Shown: piece by piece, positions 8,785 through 18,013 of the stretch
How positions within the stretch are numbered: the first letter of the stretch is position 1
Layout of the letters: every line of letters begins with the position of its first letter
Source of the DNA: SB11 sp964584305
GTDB taxonomy: Bacteria; Bacteroidota; Bacteroidia; UBA8524
DNA: 64,000 nt
Direction of reading: 5' to 3'
NCBI GenBank assembly: GCA_964584305.1
Contig: CAZOZL010000008.1
Location: 1 to 64,000, forward strand
Translations under genes and position numbers: made by a program
The notes under the pieces: model-generated
Told to the model about the DNA's origin: nothing
What the model saw: only the letters and a program-made list of their open reading frames with translations
Databases searched by the model: none

Positions 8785-10227
8785 ATGCAAAAAATAGCCA
8801 ATTATATTAACGGTGAAATGGTTGCGCCACAAAGTGCTACCTATATAGATAATTTTGAGCCTGCTACGGGGCAGGTATATAGCCAATGCCCTGATAGTGA
8901 TGAAAACGATGTACAAGCGGCTGTTGAAGCCGCCGAAGCGGCTTTTGATGATTGGGCAGCCATGCCTGCCGATAAACGAAGTAAAATATTGCTTCGCCTC
9001 GCACAACTAATAGATGATAATGTAGAAAAACTGGCAAAAGCTGAAAGCCAAGATCAAGGCAAACCCATTTGGCTGGCACAAAAAGGGGAAATACCCCGTG
9101 CACAGCAAAACATACATTTTTTCGCTACTGCTATTGAGCATTATGCCAGCGAAGCGCACCCTATGGGCAATTTTGCACTAAACTACACCCTACGCACCCC
9201 TGTGGGTATTGTAGGCTGCATTAGCCCTTGGAATTTACCTTTGTATCTTTTTACTTGGAAAATAGCCCCTGCCCTTGCGGCTGGTAATTGTGTTATTGCC
9301 AAACCATCAGAAATTACTCCTATGACGGCATACCTTTTTGGTGAACTGTGCAAAAAAGCAGGGTTGCCAAAAGGCGTGCTAAATATTGTGCATGGTTTGG
9401 GCACAAAAGTGGGTAGTGCTATTGTGAGTCATCCAAAAATCACTACCCTATCATTTACTGGCGGTACTGCTACTGGCAAGCATATAGCTGGTGTTGCTGC
9501 TCCTATGTTTAAAAAACTATCGTTAGAATTAGGCGGTAAAAACCCCAATATAATTTTTGCTGATTGTGATTTTGATAAAGCAGTGAAAACCTCCGTACTA
9601 TCCTCGTTTCAAAACCAAGGCGAGATATGCTTATGCGGTTCACGCATATTTGTAGAACGCAGTATTTATGAAAAATTTAAAAAAGCATTTATTGAAAAAG
9701 TAAACCAACTGCAAGTGGGTGATCCTTCCAGTGAAAGCACAAAAGTAGGTGCAATAGCTTCAAAAGCCCATTTTGATAAAGTAATGGGTTATATTGACTT
9801 GGCGAAAGAAGAAGGCGGAACAGTTTTAACAGGCGGGCATAAAGTAGTTGTAGAAGGACGCTGCAAGAAGGGTTGGTTTATTGCCCCCACTGTTATTGAA
9901 GGGCTGCAATACGATTGCCGCACCAACCAAGAAGAAATTTTTGGACCTGTGGTTACTATCACTCCTTTTGATACAGAAGCAGAAGTATTAAAATATGCTA
10001 ATAGTACTCACTATGGTTTGGCTGCCATCCTTTGGACTGAAAACCTTAGCAGAGCGCACCGAATGGCGGCAGAAATCAAAAGTGGTATAGTATGGATAAA
10101 CTGCTGGCTATTGCGTGATTTACGTACCCCATTTGGCGGCACAAAACAAAGTGGCATTGGGCGTGAAGGGGGTTGGGAAGCTCTACGTTTTTTTACCGAG
10201 CCAAAAAATGTATGTATAAAACTATAA
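8785..10227 (+). CDS. NAD-dependent aldehyde dehydrogenase (2-hydroxymuconic/2-aminomuconic semialdehyde type)
   Basis: Oxidises an aldehyde to the acid with NAD(P). The ALDH hallmarks are SPWNLPLYLFTWK, the FTGGTATGK nucleotide loop, the general base in LSLELGGKNPN and the catalytic Cys at residue 282 in NQGEICLCGSR. The last sequence and INCWLLRDLRTPFGG are characteristic of hydroxymuconic/aminomuconic semialdehyde dehydrogenases, which act in meta-cleavage of aromatics or in kynurenine/tryptophan breakdown. No other gene of such a pathway is nearby, so the substrate is inferred from the subfamily only. The 480 residues are the normal length. The gene stands alone. Confidence 0.9.
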   Translation: MQKIANYINGEMVAPQSATYIDNFEPATGQVYSQCPDSDENDVQAAVEAAEAAFDDWAAMPADKRSKILLRLAQLIDDNVEKLAKAESQDQGKPIWLAQKGEIPRAQQNIHFFATAIEHYASEAHPMGNFALNYTLRTPVGIVGCISPWNLPLYLFTWKIAPALAAGNCVIAKPSEITPMTAYLFGELCKKAGLPKGVLNIVHGLGTKVGSAIVSHPKITTLSFTGGTATGKHIAGVAAPMFKKLSLELGGKNPNIIFADCDFDKAVKTSVLSSFQNQGEICLCGSRIFVERSIYEKFKKAFIEKVNQLQVGDPSSESTKVGAIASKAHFDKVMGYIDLAKEEGGTVLTGGHKVVVEGRCKKGWFIAPTVIEGLQYDCRTNQEEIFGPVVTITPFDTEAEVLKYANSTHYGLAAILWTENLSRAHRMAAEIKSGIVWINCWLLRDLRTPFGGTKQSGIGREGGWEALRFFTEPKNVCIKL

Positions 10228-10243
10228 GGTTTTATTAATAAAA

Positions 10244-10273
10244 AAAGCCGCCCGATAAATATCGGGCGGCTTT
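10244..10273. terminator. Bidirectional terminator
   Basis: A perfect 13-base stem, AAAGCCGCCCGAT with ATCGGGCGGCTTT, encloses a 4-base loop. A-rich and T-rich flanks on both sides let it serve both the aldehyde dehydrogenase (plus) and the converging PKD giant (minus). Confidence 0.9.
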
Positions 10274-10303
10274 CTATTGTAATTGGTATAAAGGTAGGTT
10301 GGT

Positions 10304-13300
10304 TTATTTTACTAAGTTATACTTAAAGCTAGCTTTGCCACTTGTGGTTTCTACTTGTATAAAGTAAATACCTGCTGCTTCGTTAGCAATATTAATGTTT
10401 ATTCTGTTGTTAAGAATGGTTTTAGTGTCTAATACAGCAACTTTTTGTCCTATGCTGTTTAGTACAACAATAGATTTAATATCGCTTGCATTAATACCGT
10501 CAAACTCAATATCAAAAGTACCGTTACCTGGGTTGGGGTATAGTTTCACATTGTTTGATAAGAAATTATCCTCTACCCCAAGTCTGGCTACGAATAATGT
10601 ATCAGTACCTACACCTATACATCCCTTGTCAGATGTTACTATAAGGTTAACTATATACCTACCATCTATTGGGTATTTATAGGTTGTATTTTGAGTATTT
10701 GCGATTGAACCATCTCCAAACACCCATTTGTAAGTAACACCAACTGCATTGGTAACAAAGTCAAATGCACCATCAAAACTTAATTGTGAGGTTATATTTA
10801 CTACGGCAAGTGGTTTAGGGTTTACTTCTACTGTTTTTGTGGTTGTATCATTACATCCGTTTGATGATATGGCGACTAATTTTACTGTTTTAGCACCATC
10901 AGTAGCAAATGTTATTGCTTCGTTGGTATTGGTTGATGCTGTGCCTTCTATATCCCACTCGTAGGTTAATGGGGTGGCATCACCAATATTAGAGTTGTTT
11001 GTAAATTTGGTCTCTTCGCCTAAACAAACATCATCAGCAACAAAATCAGCCGTTGGTTTTAATGCTATGGCAATATTTTTAACCATTTTACTTTCACAAC
11101 CGTTTGTGTTACGTGCTGTAAGTGTAACTTGCTTAACACCTGGTCCTACATATTGATGTGTAGGGCTCATATCTGTTGAGGTATTAGCATCACCAAATTC
11201 CCACTCGTAGCTATTTATTCCGCCAGCGGGTAGGTTGGTAATATTATCAAAGGTTAATATGTCTCCATTACAGGTTGACCCTGATACATTAAAGTCTGCT
11301 TTGGGCGATTCTCTTAAAGTAAGGCTTTTGCTTATAGAGTCTATACAAGCTAAATCTGTACGAGAAATTAAAACAACATCATACGTCATAAAAACATTGT
11401 ATGTATGGTTTAAATCCACACGGTTAGCTATTGTCCCATCTCCTAATTTCCAAGTATAAGCTACATTACCAAATGATGGTGGTGTAGTTAAATTGGTAAA
11501 TGATACATCAGCATTATCACACTGCAATGTAGTGAAGCTAAAATCGGGCTTGCTACGTGGTGCTTGTGTTCCATATCTAGTAATATCAGAGGCACATCCG
11601 TTCACCTCAACGGTAAGTTTTACACGGTAAATACCTGGGAAAGCGTATTGGTATGTACTTTTTGCCCCGCTACCGTTTGTACTTCCATCACCATAGTTCC
11701 ATGTATAAGTAGCAGTTCCTGTTGGCAAAATTGAATTATCTATAAATTGTAAAGGTGCGCCTTCACAAGCATTTATAATCTCAAAATTAGGCGAGGGAAT
11801 TTCTTTAACCGCTACAGTTTGTGTAATAGAGTCTCTATATCCTCTATCAGTTTCTACTTTAAGTATTACAGTATATGTTCCTGCTGCTGCATACGTATAA
11901 AAAGGGTCTGCCAAGTCGCTTGTTGCACCTACAACACCAAAATCCCAGTCATATTTAAGCGTACCCGCTTGTAAATAGGTGGTATTAGTAAATTCTGTAA
12001 CATCTCCTTTACATACGGTATTGGTATTAAAACGCGCTATTGGGCGAGAGGCTATATACACACATCGTGTTATCACAGTATCACAACCATTATCTAAACG
12101 GCGCACATTTATATTAATACATACAGTACTATCATTAAGTGTAGTATCGGTATGTAATCTAAATACACCACTGTTTGTTGCAGTAGGATTTACAAGTGAA
12201 TACATTGATGCAGGAACGGTAAATCCTCCTTCGGTAGTTGCTGAAATTGAAGAAACTACCCATGTACCCGTAGAGCCATAGTCAGCATCAGCAAATCCTG
12301 TTGGCGTTACTAAATCATACATAATAGAATCGGGGCTTGCATTTACATCAGGTGCTACTAATGTACCTCCGTTAAAAGTACCTTTTGAACCTGACTTTCC
12401 ATTAAGTGTTGTACCTGCCGCTACAGGGTTAATGGTAGCTGCTACAGCTATGCCATTACTAAAACAGCCTGCTTCTTTGTAGTGAATTTTTCCATTCCAA
12501 CTACGCGGGTTAAATATACCGCCAAATAAACCTGGTACGCCAATACCTGTTTCTATGGTTATATCTCCATTACTGTAAGTATTTGCTCCATTTGTATAAT
12601 CAAGATTTGTTTGTGGTCCTGAAATAATGGTAACATACATTCCGTACAGTTGCCCCTTATTTAAACTTAAATCGTTAATATCAAAAGTTAATGGTACGTT
12701 AGCTCCTGCTGATAGCACTGAATAAGTTCCGTGGTTTATCCAAGCAGTTGCATTTGCATTATTACCTACATAAGTTCCCAGTTTATAGTATAAACGAATT
12801 TGATATGTTCCAGCCGCCGAGTTAAGCTCACTAAAAGTTAATGAGTCTATAGTTATCCCTTTTTGTGGGGTAATATTAAACATAGACCCTTGTTGGCCGT
12901 TACCAGCAGCAAATGTGGTAGTTATTTGTTTTGCTGTTGCATCACCTCTTAGGGCGAAGGCAAAAAAATCGGTAGTTGAAGAAATTGAAGGGGTATTAAA
13001 CGTTCTATCTCGCCCTAATGGCGCACCTGTTGGGGGGTTGTTTGCATACCAAATTATTGAATCTGTGGAAACACTTGTATTAGCACTTATCATAACAGAA
13101 CCAGCACCACACCGTGAGCCCACTGTTATTGTAGGATCATCAGGGGTACCAATAATTGTTAATGAAAAGTTTGTAGTATCGTTTGTATTTGTATTATCGC
13201 CTACTAATGCAGTATAGGCTTTTACATTTAAAGTGCCTGCTGCCGTGGTGTTTCCACCAGCAAATGTTACTTGCCTTGTGCCTTGTGCAACAATAGAGTC

Positions 13301-14026
13301 TAAAGTTAAACTTTGTGTTCCACTTAAAAGCCCGCCTGATAAGTCTATACTTACAGGAATGTTTTTAATTGTAAATGCACTATTGTTTTTTACTGTAACT
13401 TTAATACTATCATTAGCAGAACCGCAAGGAGAACTTGGCTCATCTACAGATAACGTTTGTACATCAACAATGTAAAATACTTGTACATTATCTACCATCC
13501 ACCACCACGAAAAATTGCCTCTCCAACGGAAACGTACCTTAACATCTGCTTTATTGGCAGCAATAGAAGTAATATTTAATGATGTGGTAGTAGTGCCTAC
13601 CTGCGTAGTAGTATTATACACTTGTGTCCAAGTTGCTCCATCCCACACTTCTACGGTTGCTCGCCCACCAAAACCCGCCTCAAACTGATGGTCGAATCTT
13701 AGTGTTATTGCTGGTATGCCCGTAGTATTAAATGATGGGCTTTCTAAAACAACATCTTCAGCTCCACCACCGCCAGAGAAGTTATCGCTATCAAAAATAG
13801 CCGCTGGCGAAGTAATAGGGCTATTTAGTGGTCGCGGCTCAGGATTGTCAAATCGCCAATTATCGAAGGTTTGCCCTACAAGTGTGTTATTACTCCAACC
13901 TGTGGGGGGAGTACTCCCCGTAGTTCCATTAAAATTTTCGTTTAGAAAAAAGATTTGACCATCAGCGCTTGCCCAACTAAAAAGCAGTAAAGCAACAGAT
14001 AGTAGTTTTGTAAAATGTTTATTCAT
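10304..14026 (-). CDS. T9SS-exported PKD-repeat giant A (jelly-roll head)
   Basis: A 1240-residue secreted protein. The signal peptide MNKHFTKLLSVALLLFSWA is followed by an N-terminal choice-of-anchor J/MAM-like jelly-roll (about 24-185; FRWRGNFSWWWMVDNVQVF). Next come a CARDB-like domain (about 190-290), an Ig-like CHU_C-associated domain (about 295-365; IIWYANNPPTGAPLG) and a beta-rich domain starting GSMFNITPQKGITIDS. The stalk follows: the unnamed module at about 531-658, six PKD domains at about 659-1150 and a T9SS type A sorting domain from about 1158 (VKLYPNPGNGTFDIEF). I chose the ATG at 14026 because it opens a clean signal peptide; the longer frame adds 12 non-signal residues. A TAAATTTG promoter motif lies at 14062-14069 (minus strand). 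Probably an adhesin or matrix protein; ligand unknown. Confidence 0.88.
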   Translation of the reverse strand: MNKHFTKLLSVALLLFSWASADGQIFFLNENFNGTTGSTPPTGWSNNTLVGQTFDNWRFDNPEPRPLNSPITSPAAIFDSDNFSGGGGAEDVVLESPSFNTTGIPAITLRFDHQFEAGFGGRATVEVWDGATWTQVYNTTTQVGTTTTSLNITSIAANKADVKVRFRWRGNFSWWWMVDNVQVFYIVDVQTLSVDEPSSPCGSANDSIKVTVKNNSAFTIKNIPVSIDLSGGLLSGTQSLTLDSIVAQGTRQVTFAGGNTTAAGTLNVKAYTALVGDNTNTNDTTNFSLTIIGTPDDPTITVGSRCGAGSVMISANTSVSTDSIIWYANNPPTGAPLGRDRTFNTPSISSTTDFFAFALRGDATAKQITTTFAAGNGQQGSMFNITPQKGITIDSLTFSELNSAAGTYQIRLYYKLGTYVGNNANATAWINHGTYSVLSAGANVPLTFDINDLSLNKGQLYGMYVTIISGPQTNLDYTNGANTYSNGDITIETGIGVPGLFGGIFNPRSWNGKIHYKEAGCFSNGIAVAATINPVAAGTTLNGKSGSKGTFNGGTLVAPDVNASPDSIMYDLVTPTGFADADYGSTGTWVVSSISATTEGGFTVPASMYSLVNPTATNSGVFRLHTDTTLNDSTVCININVRRLDNGCDTVITRCVYIASRPIARFNTNTVCKGDVTEFTNTTYLQAGTLKYDWDFGVVGATSDLADPFYTYAAAGTYTVILKVETDRGYRDSITQTVAVKEIPSPNFEIINACEGAPLQFIDNSILPTGTATYTWNYGDGSTNGSGAKSTYQYAFPGIYRVKLTVEVNGCASDITRYGTQAPRSKPDFSFTTLQCDNADVSFTNLTTPPSFGNVAYTWKLGDGTIANRVDLNHTYNVFMTYDVVLISRTDLACIDSISKSLTLRESPKADFNVSGSTCNGDILTFDNITNLPAGGINSYEWEFGDANTSTDMSPTHQYVGPGVKQVTLTARNTNGCESKMVKNIAIALKPTADFVADDVCLGEETKFTNNSNIGDATPLTYEWDIEGTASTNTNEAITFATDGAKTVKLVAISSNGCNDTTTKTVEVNPKPLAVVNITSQLSFDGAFDFVTNAVGVTYKWVFGDGSIANTQNTTYKYPIDGRYIVNLIVTSDKGCIGVGTDTLFVARLGVEDNFLSNNVKLYPNPGNGTFDIEFDGINASDIKSIVVLNSIGQKVAVLDTKTILNNRININIANEAAGIYFIQVETTSGKASFKYNLVK

Positions 14027-14096
14027 ATTATATAGGTTTGATTTTTTAAAGGAAAGTACCACAAATTTAAAACAAAAAAATGATTTTTATGGTAAA

Positions 14097-14127
14097 AAAA
14101 AGGCTTACCAAAATGGCAAGCCTTTTT
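14097..14127 (-). terminator. Terminator of PKD giant B
   Basis: AAAAAGGCTTACCA pairs with TGGCAAGCCTTTTT with one mismatch. On the minus strand it lies 20 bases past the stop of giant B and is followed by T residues. It shares the core CCAAA(A)TGG with the hairpins at 17965 and 35517. Confidence 0.8.
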
Positions 14128-14146
14128 ATAGGAGGTTGAATCTAAA

Positions 14147-17100
14147 TTACTTAGATACTGTTATTTTTTGTGTACTTCTGTTTCCATCAATATCTATTAT
14201 GGTAACGATATATACACCCGCTTTTTGATTACTTAAATCGAATGTAGGTTCGATATTTGATACTTTAGGAGCTTGTTGTGTGATAGTTTTGCCTAACACA
14301 TCACTTACTATAATAGTAGCTATGTCAGCACCTTCGTATTTAATAAAGAATTTACCTGTACTTGGGTTTGGATAAATAGACCAGCTATTTCCATTGATGG
14401 TACTTACCGACAATGGATTAACAAATACTGAGGTGGATAAACTGTTTTCACAACCTTCAGCCGAACGAACAACTAATCTTACTGACCATGTACCTTGGAA
14501 ATTGAATTTATACATTGGGTTCTGTTGGTCAGAGTTTCCACCATCACCAAAAATCCAAAAGTATTTTAAGCCTGTTCCTGTGGTTGATGTAGAAAATAGC
14601 ATTGTACCGTCTTGTGTTAGGTTTGATGCTATATTAATATCAACAGCAGGTATTGGATATGCTTCAACTGCTTTGGTAATTGTATCTGTACATCCAGCAG
14701 CAGATTGGCTAACTAACTGAACATTGTATGTTTTAGCAGTAGTATAGGTTGTTGTTGGGTTAGTTGTTGATACCGTTGGGTTTCCATCATCTAAATTCCA
14801 AGTGTAAGTTAGTGTTCCTATACTTACTGTAGAACCGTTGCTAAATTTGGTCTCATCGCCCAAGCATACATTATTGGCAATAAATTCTGATACTGGTTTC
14901 TCGTTTATCACAATAGTACTCTCACTCTCGCCAGTACAACCGTTGGAGCTAAAAGATTTTAGCACTGTTTTGTATGTGCCTGGTGATACGAAAATATTTG
15001 TAGGGTCTATGCTGGTTGATGTATTACCATCACCAAAAGTCCACTCATATGAGTTTGTGCTTCCTGGAGGAATGTTTGTGCCATTAGTAAATACAATATC
15101 ACCATTGGTACAGGTTTGCCCAGTAGAAGTAAATGCAGACTTTGGAGACTCAAGTAATGTTACTTGCTTGCTCACACTATCTACACAACCTAAATCTGTA
15201 GTAGCTACTAAGGTTACATCAAATACTTGAAAAACATTATAGGTATGTTCTGGTGAAACTTGTGCTGCTTGTATGCCATCACCAAATTTCCATATATAAC
15301 CTGTATTACCAAAAGCTGGTGCTGTGGTAGCATTGGTAAATGGAATAACTAAGTTATCACATTTTGTATTAGTAAAGCTAAAATCAGGTTTACTACGTGG
15401 TGCTTGCGTAGCATACTTTATAATTGAGTTGGAACAACCCGCAACATCTATTGTGAGCTTAACAGGGTAAATTCCTGGTGCTACATAAGAATGATTAATG
15501 GTACTACCACTACCTGAATTACCATCACCAAACGCCCATATATATACAGGTGTGCCTGTAGGTAATGAAGAGTTATCACTAAAACTAAGTGCTGTCCCTT
15601 CACAAGCATTGGTAATATCAAAGTTAGGGCTTGGTATTTCTTTAACGGTAACCGTTTGCGAACTGGTCTCTACATATCCTCTATCAGAGGTTACTTTTAA
15701 TACTACAGTATAGTTGCCAGAAGCGGTATAGGTTATTGCAGGATCAGTAAGGGTAGATGATTTTCCATTACCAAAATCCCATTCATACTCTACCGTACCT
15801 GTAGATATGGTAGAAGTATTACTAAATTCTGTAACCTCGCCCAAACAAACCGTAGTGTTTGTGTAAATGGGTACTGGACGTGGAGCAATAAATACTACAC
15901 GGGTTAAGGTTGAATCACAATTATTGTCAAGCCTTCTTATATTAGCCGTAATTTCTATTGTACTATCCGTATAAGTACTTGAGGGGAAGAAACACAATTT
16001 AGCATCGTCTGAACCAGTAGGCGTAGTTAAGCTATATTGGGCTGCAGGAACTGCTGCACCGTTTAATGTTTTTACACTAAAGCTGGTAATATTCCAAGTA
16101 CCCGTAGTTCCATATCCTGAATTAAGGAAGTTTGTAGGTGCAGGAATATCATAACAAATAGTATCAGGACTGGCAATAATATCAGGCTGCCCTGCTGTAC
16201 CAGCATCGTAAGTTCCTTTAAATAATGCACCTTCTTTTAGTGCAGAACCCACTGGCAAAGGGTTTGCGGTTACAGTAACTTTAACTTTAGTATTATCAAC
16301 ACAAGTTTGGCGATAGGTTACTTCACCATCCCAACGTACTTGCACTCCTAACTGGTTTGCAAATGGGTCTCTCAAAGCAATAGCTCCTCTTAATCCCAAG
16401 TCAAAATCTTCCACATTTAATGAAAGATTACCCCCATCGTTCCACACCATTCCATCGCTTGCATATATATATATACCGTAAGTACCTGGTAATAACTCAA
16501 TAGGGTCAACACTTATGGTTGTTTTATTGCCTAAGCCTCCACCTACTACATCATAGTCTCCAAGTTTAGTCCACGCGCCCATATTAGTTAGGAAACCATT
16601 ATACGTTCCTGATTTCATAAATATAGTTACTTTGGTTGCAGTAGTGGTTCTTAAGTGTACATCAAAACTCTCTATGGTTATATGTTTCTTTGGATTAATA
16701 TCAAACATATTACCTCCCTCGAAACCACTATTTGCTGAGGTAGTACCTGTATAGTCTGTACCCAGTGTTGCTAAAGCTGATACTCTAGCTGAGGCCACAA
16801 AAAAGCTGTCCTCTGTTCCGCCAGGTATAATGGGTGATTGTGTGCTTGCCCCCACTGCTACTAATTGGTTTAAAGAATTATACCAATACGCTGAATGCCC
16901 TGATGGCACTGTTGCAGTTAAAGTAGCACTACCAGTACCACAAATAGTTACATCATTTGCAGTAGCAGGAGCAGCAGGTGTACCCACGTTTTTATAGGTG
17001 TATTTAAGTGTGTCATCATTTTTTGTGGTATCAGATGGAAGGGCTGTATATAATACAATATCCAAATCTGCTCCTGCTGATGTATTAATGGTAGCAAACT

Positions 17101-17866
17101 TATGCTGCCTTGAGGTAAAAGGATCTAGCGAGTCTGTACCTATACCTATGGTAGTATTAAAAGTTTGGTTATACGGCGCACCGCCCAAAGTTCCACTAAC
17201 TTTACAAGTTACTGGGATATTTGCAATTTTATTAATCCCTGCATTTCTTATGGTAACAGAAATACTATCAGTAGTTCCGCCACAGCTTGTTATTGGTGCG
17301 GTAACACCCCCTGGTGCGGCATTATTACCTACTGGGTTAGAGAATATTACTTCCATAGTTTGTGTTGGAGCATTGCAGGTAAGACCATTAATACCTCCCC
17401 AGTTTCTATTTCCAATTATTGGTCTAATAATATAACTTGGGTTAGTACAATTACACGAGAAATTTGATGTTACAATTAGTTCAACAGCATCATTAGCTAA
17501 GCCACAGCCTCCTACACACCCTGGAGCAACACGCCATGTTTGCCCATTACATAAAATTGATAAAAAGGTTCTTGACCTAAGTGCTTCGGCAATTCTACGG
17601 GTTATAGCAGGGTCATTGCAGGTAATACCTGTTGAGTTATTAGTTCCCTTAACTGTAACCTTTCTAAATTTCTTGGTTGTAGTATCCAAGGCGGCTCTAA
17701 ACGTACCCCAACTATCGTATTGAGGATCACCAGGGCAGTAGCCCACTCCATTTGAAAAGGTTTCGGAGTATTTTACATCCTGCGCAAATGCACCTGTAAT
17801 TGTTGCTAAACCAAACACCAACAGTAGTAAACTCTTCTTAAAAACTGTGTAAAAATTATTTTTCAT
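14147..17866 (-). CDS. T9SS-exported PKD-repeat giant B (Cys-rich head)
   Basis: A 1239-residue secreted protein with a signal peptide ending TITGAFAQ. The N-terminal head (about 30-170) is rich in Cys (GYCPGDPQYDSW, NGQTWRVAPGCVGGCG, SNFSCNCTNPSY), and I recognise no family for it. Then come a CARDB-like domain, an Ig-like CHU_C-associated domain (AYWYNSLNQLVAVG), a beta-rich domain starting GGNMFDINPKKHITIES, the unnamed stalk module (about 535-664), six PKD domains (about 664-1150) and a T9SS type A domain (WSIYPNPSTGKFFIKYEG). The C-terminal 250 residues closely match giant C. Same orientation as its neighbours, with its own terminator, so probably transcribed singly. Likely a surface adhesin; ligand unknown. 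Confidence 0.88.
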   Translation of the reverse strand: MKNNFYTVFKKSLLLLVFGLATITGAFAQDVKYSETFSNGVGYCPGDPQYDSWGTFRAALDTTTKKFRKVTVKGTNNSTGITCNDPAITRRIAEALRSRTFLSILCNGQTWRVAPGCVGGCGLANDAVELIVTSNFSCNCTNPSYIIRPIIGNRNWGGINGLTCNAPTQTMEVIFSNPVGNNAAPGGVTAPITSCGGTTDSISVTIRNAGINKIANIPVTCKVSGTLGGAPYNQTFNTTIGIGTDSLDPFTSRQHKFATINTSAGADLDIVLYTALPSDTTKNDDTLKYTYKNVGTPAAPATANDVTICGTGSATLTATVPSGHSAYWYNSLNQLVAVGASTQSPIIPGGTEDSFFVASARVSALATLGTDYTGTTSANSGFEGGNMFDINPKKHITIESFDVHLRTTTATKVTIFMKSGTYNGFLTNMGAWTKLGDYDVVGGGLGNKTTISVDPIELLPGTYGIYIYASDGMVWNDGGNLSLNVEDFDLGLRGAIALRDPFANQLGVQVRWDGEVTYRQTCVDNTKVKVTVTANPLPVGSALKEGALFKGTYDAGTAGQPDIIASPDTICYDIPAPTNFLNSGYGTTGTWNITSFSVKTLNGAAVPAAQYSLTTPTGSDDAKLCFFPSSTYTDSTIEITANIRRLDNNCDSTLTRVVFIAPRPVPIYTNTTVCLGEVTEFSNTSTISTGTVEYEWDFGNGKSSTLTDPAITYTASGNYTVVLKVTSDRGYVETSSQTVTVKEIPSPNFDITNACEGTALSFSDNSSLPTGTPVYIWAFGDGNSGSGSTINHSYVAPGIYPVKLTIDVAGCSNSIIKYATQAPRSKPDFSFTNTKCDNLVIPFTNATTAPAFGNTGYIWKFGDGIQAAQVSPEHTYNVFQVFDVTLVATTDLGCVDSVSKQVTLLESPKSAFTSTGQTCTNGDIVFTNGTNIPPGSTNSYEWTFGDGNTSTSIDPTNIFVSPGTYKTVLKSFSSNGCTGESESTIVINEKPVSEFIANNVCLGDETKFSNGSTVSIGTLTYTWNLDDGNPTVSTTNPTTTYTTAKTYNVQLVSQSAAGCTDTITKAVEAYPIPAVDINIASNLTQDGTMLFSTSTTGTGLKYFWIFGDGGNSDQQNPMYKFNFQGTWSVRLVVRSAEGCENSLSTSVFVNPLSVSTINGNSWSIYPNPSTGKFFIKYEGADIATIIVSDVLGKTITQQAPKVSNIEPTFDLSNQKAGVYIVTIIDIDGNRSTQKITVSK

Positions 17867-17964
17867 TCTTTAGTTATATTTCGTAACGAGGCATAAAATT
17901 AGACAAAATTTACTTAATACCTATATTTTATGACATTTTTTTGACACAAAGAGGCAAAAAACAA

Positions 17965-17994
17965 AAAAAGGCTCGCCAAATGGCGAGCCTTTTT
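17965..17994 (-). terminator. Terminator of PKD giant C
   Basis: A perfect 14-base stem, AAAAAGGCTCGCCA with TGGCGAGCCTTTTT, with a 2-base AA loop in the middle. It lies 20 bases past the stop of giant C on the minus strand. Confidence 0.9.
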
Positions 17995-18013
17995 CTTATC
18001 AAGTCTTTAACTA

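Noticed and set aside
14394..14720. Long plus-strand frames inside the giant PKD genes (this one, 16998-17435, 14838-15230 and others)
   Set aside because: They are antisense shadows of the highly biased giant genes, with no start context or recognisable protein.
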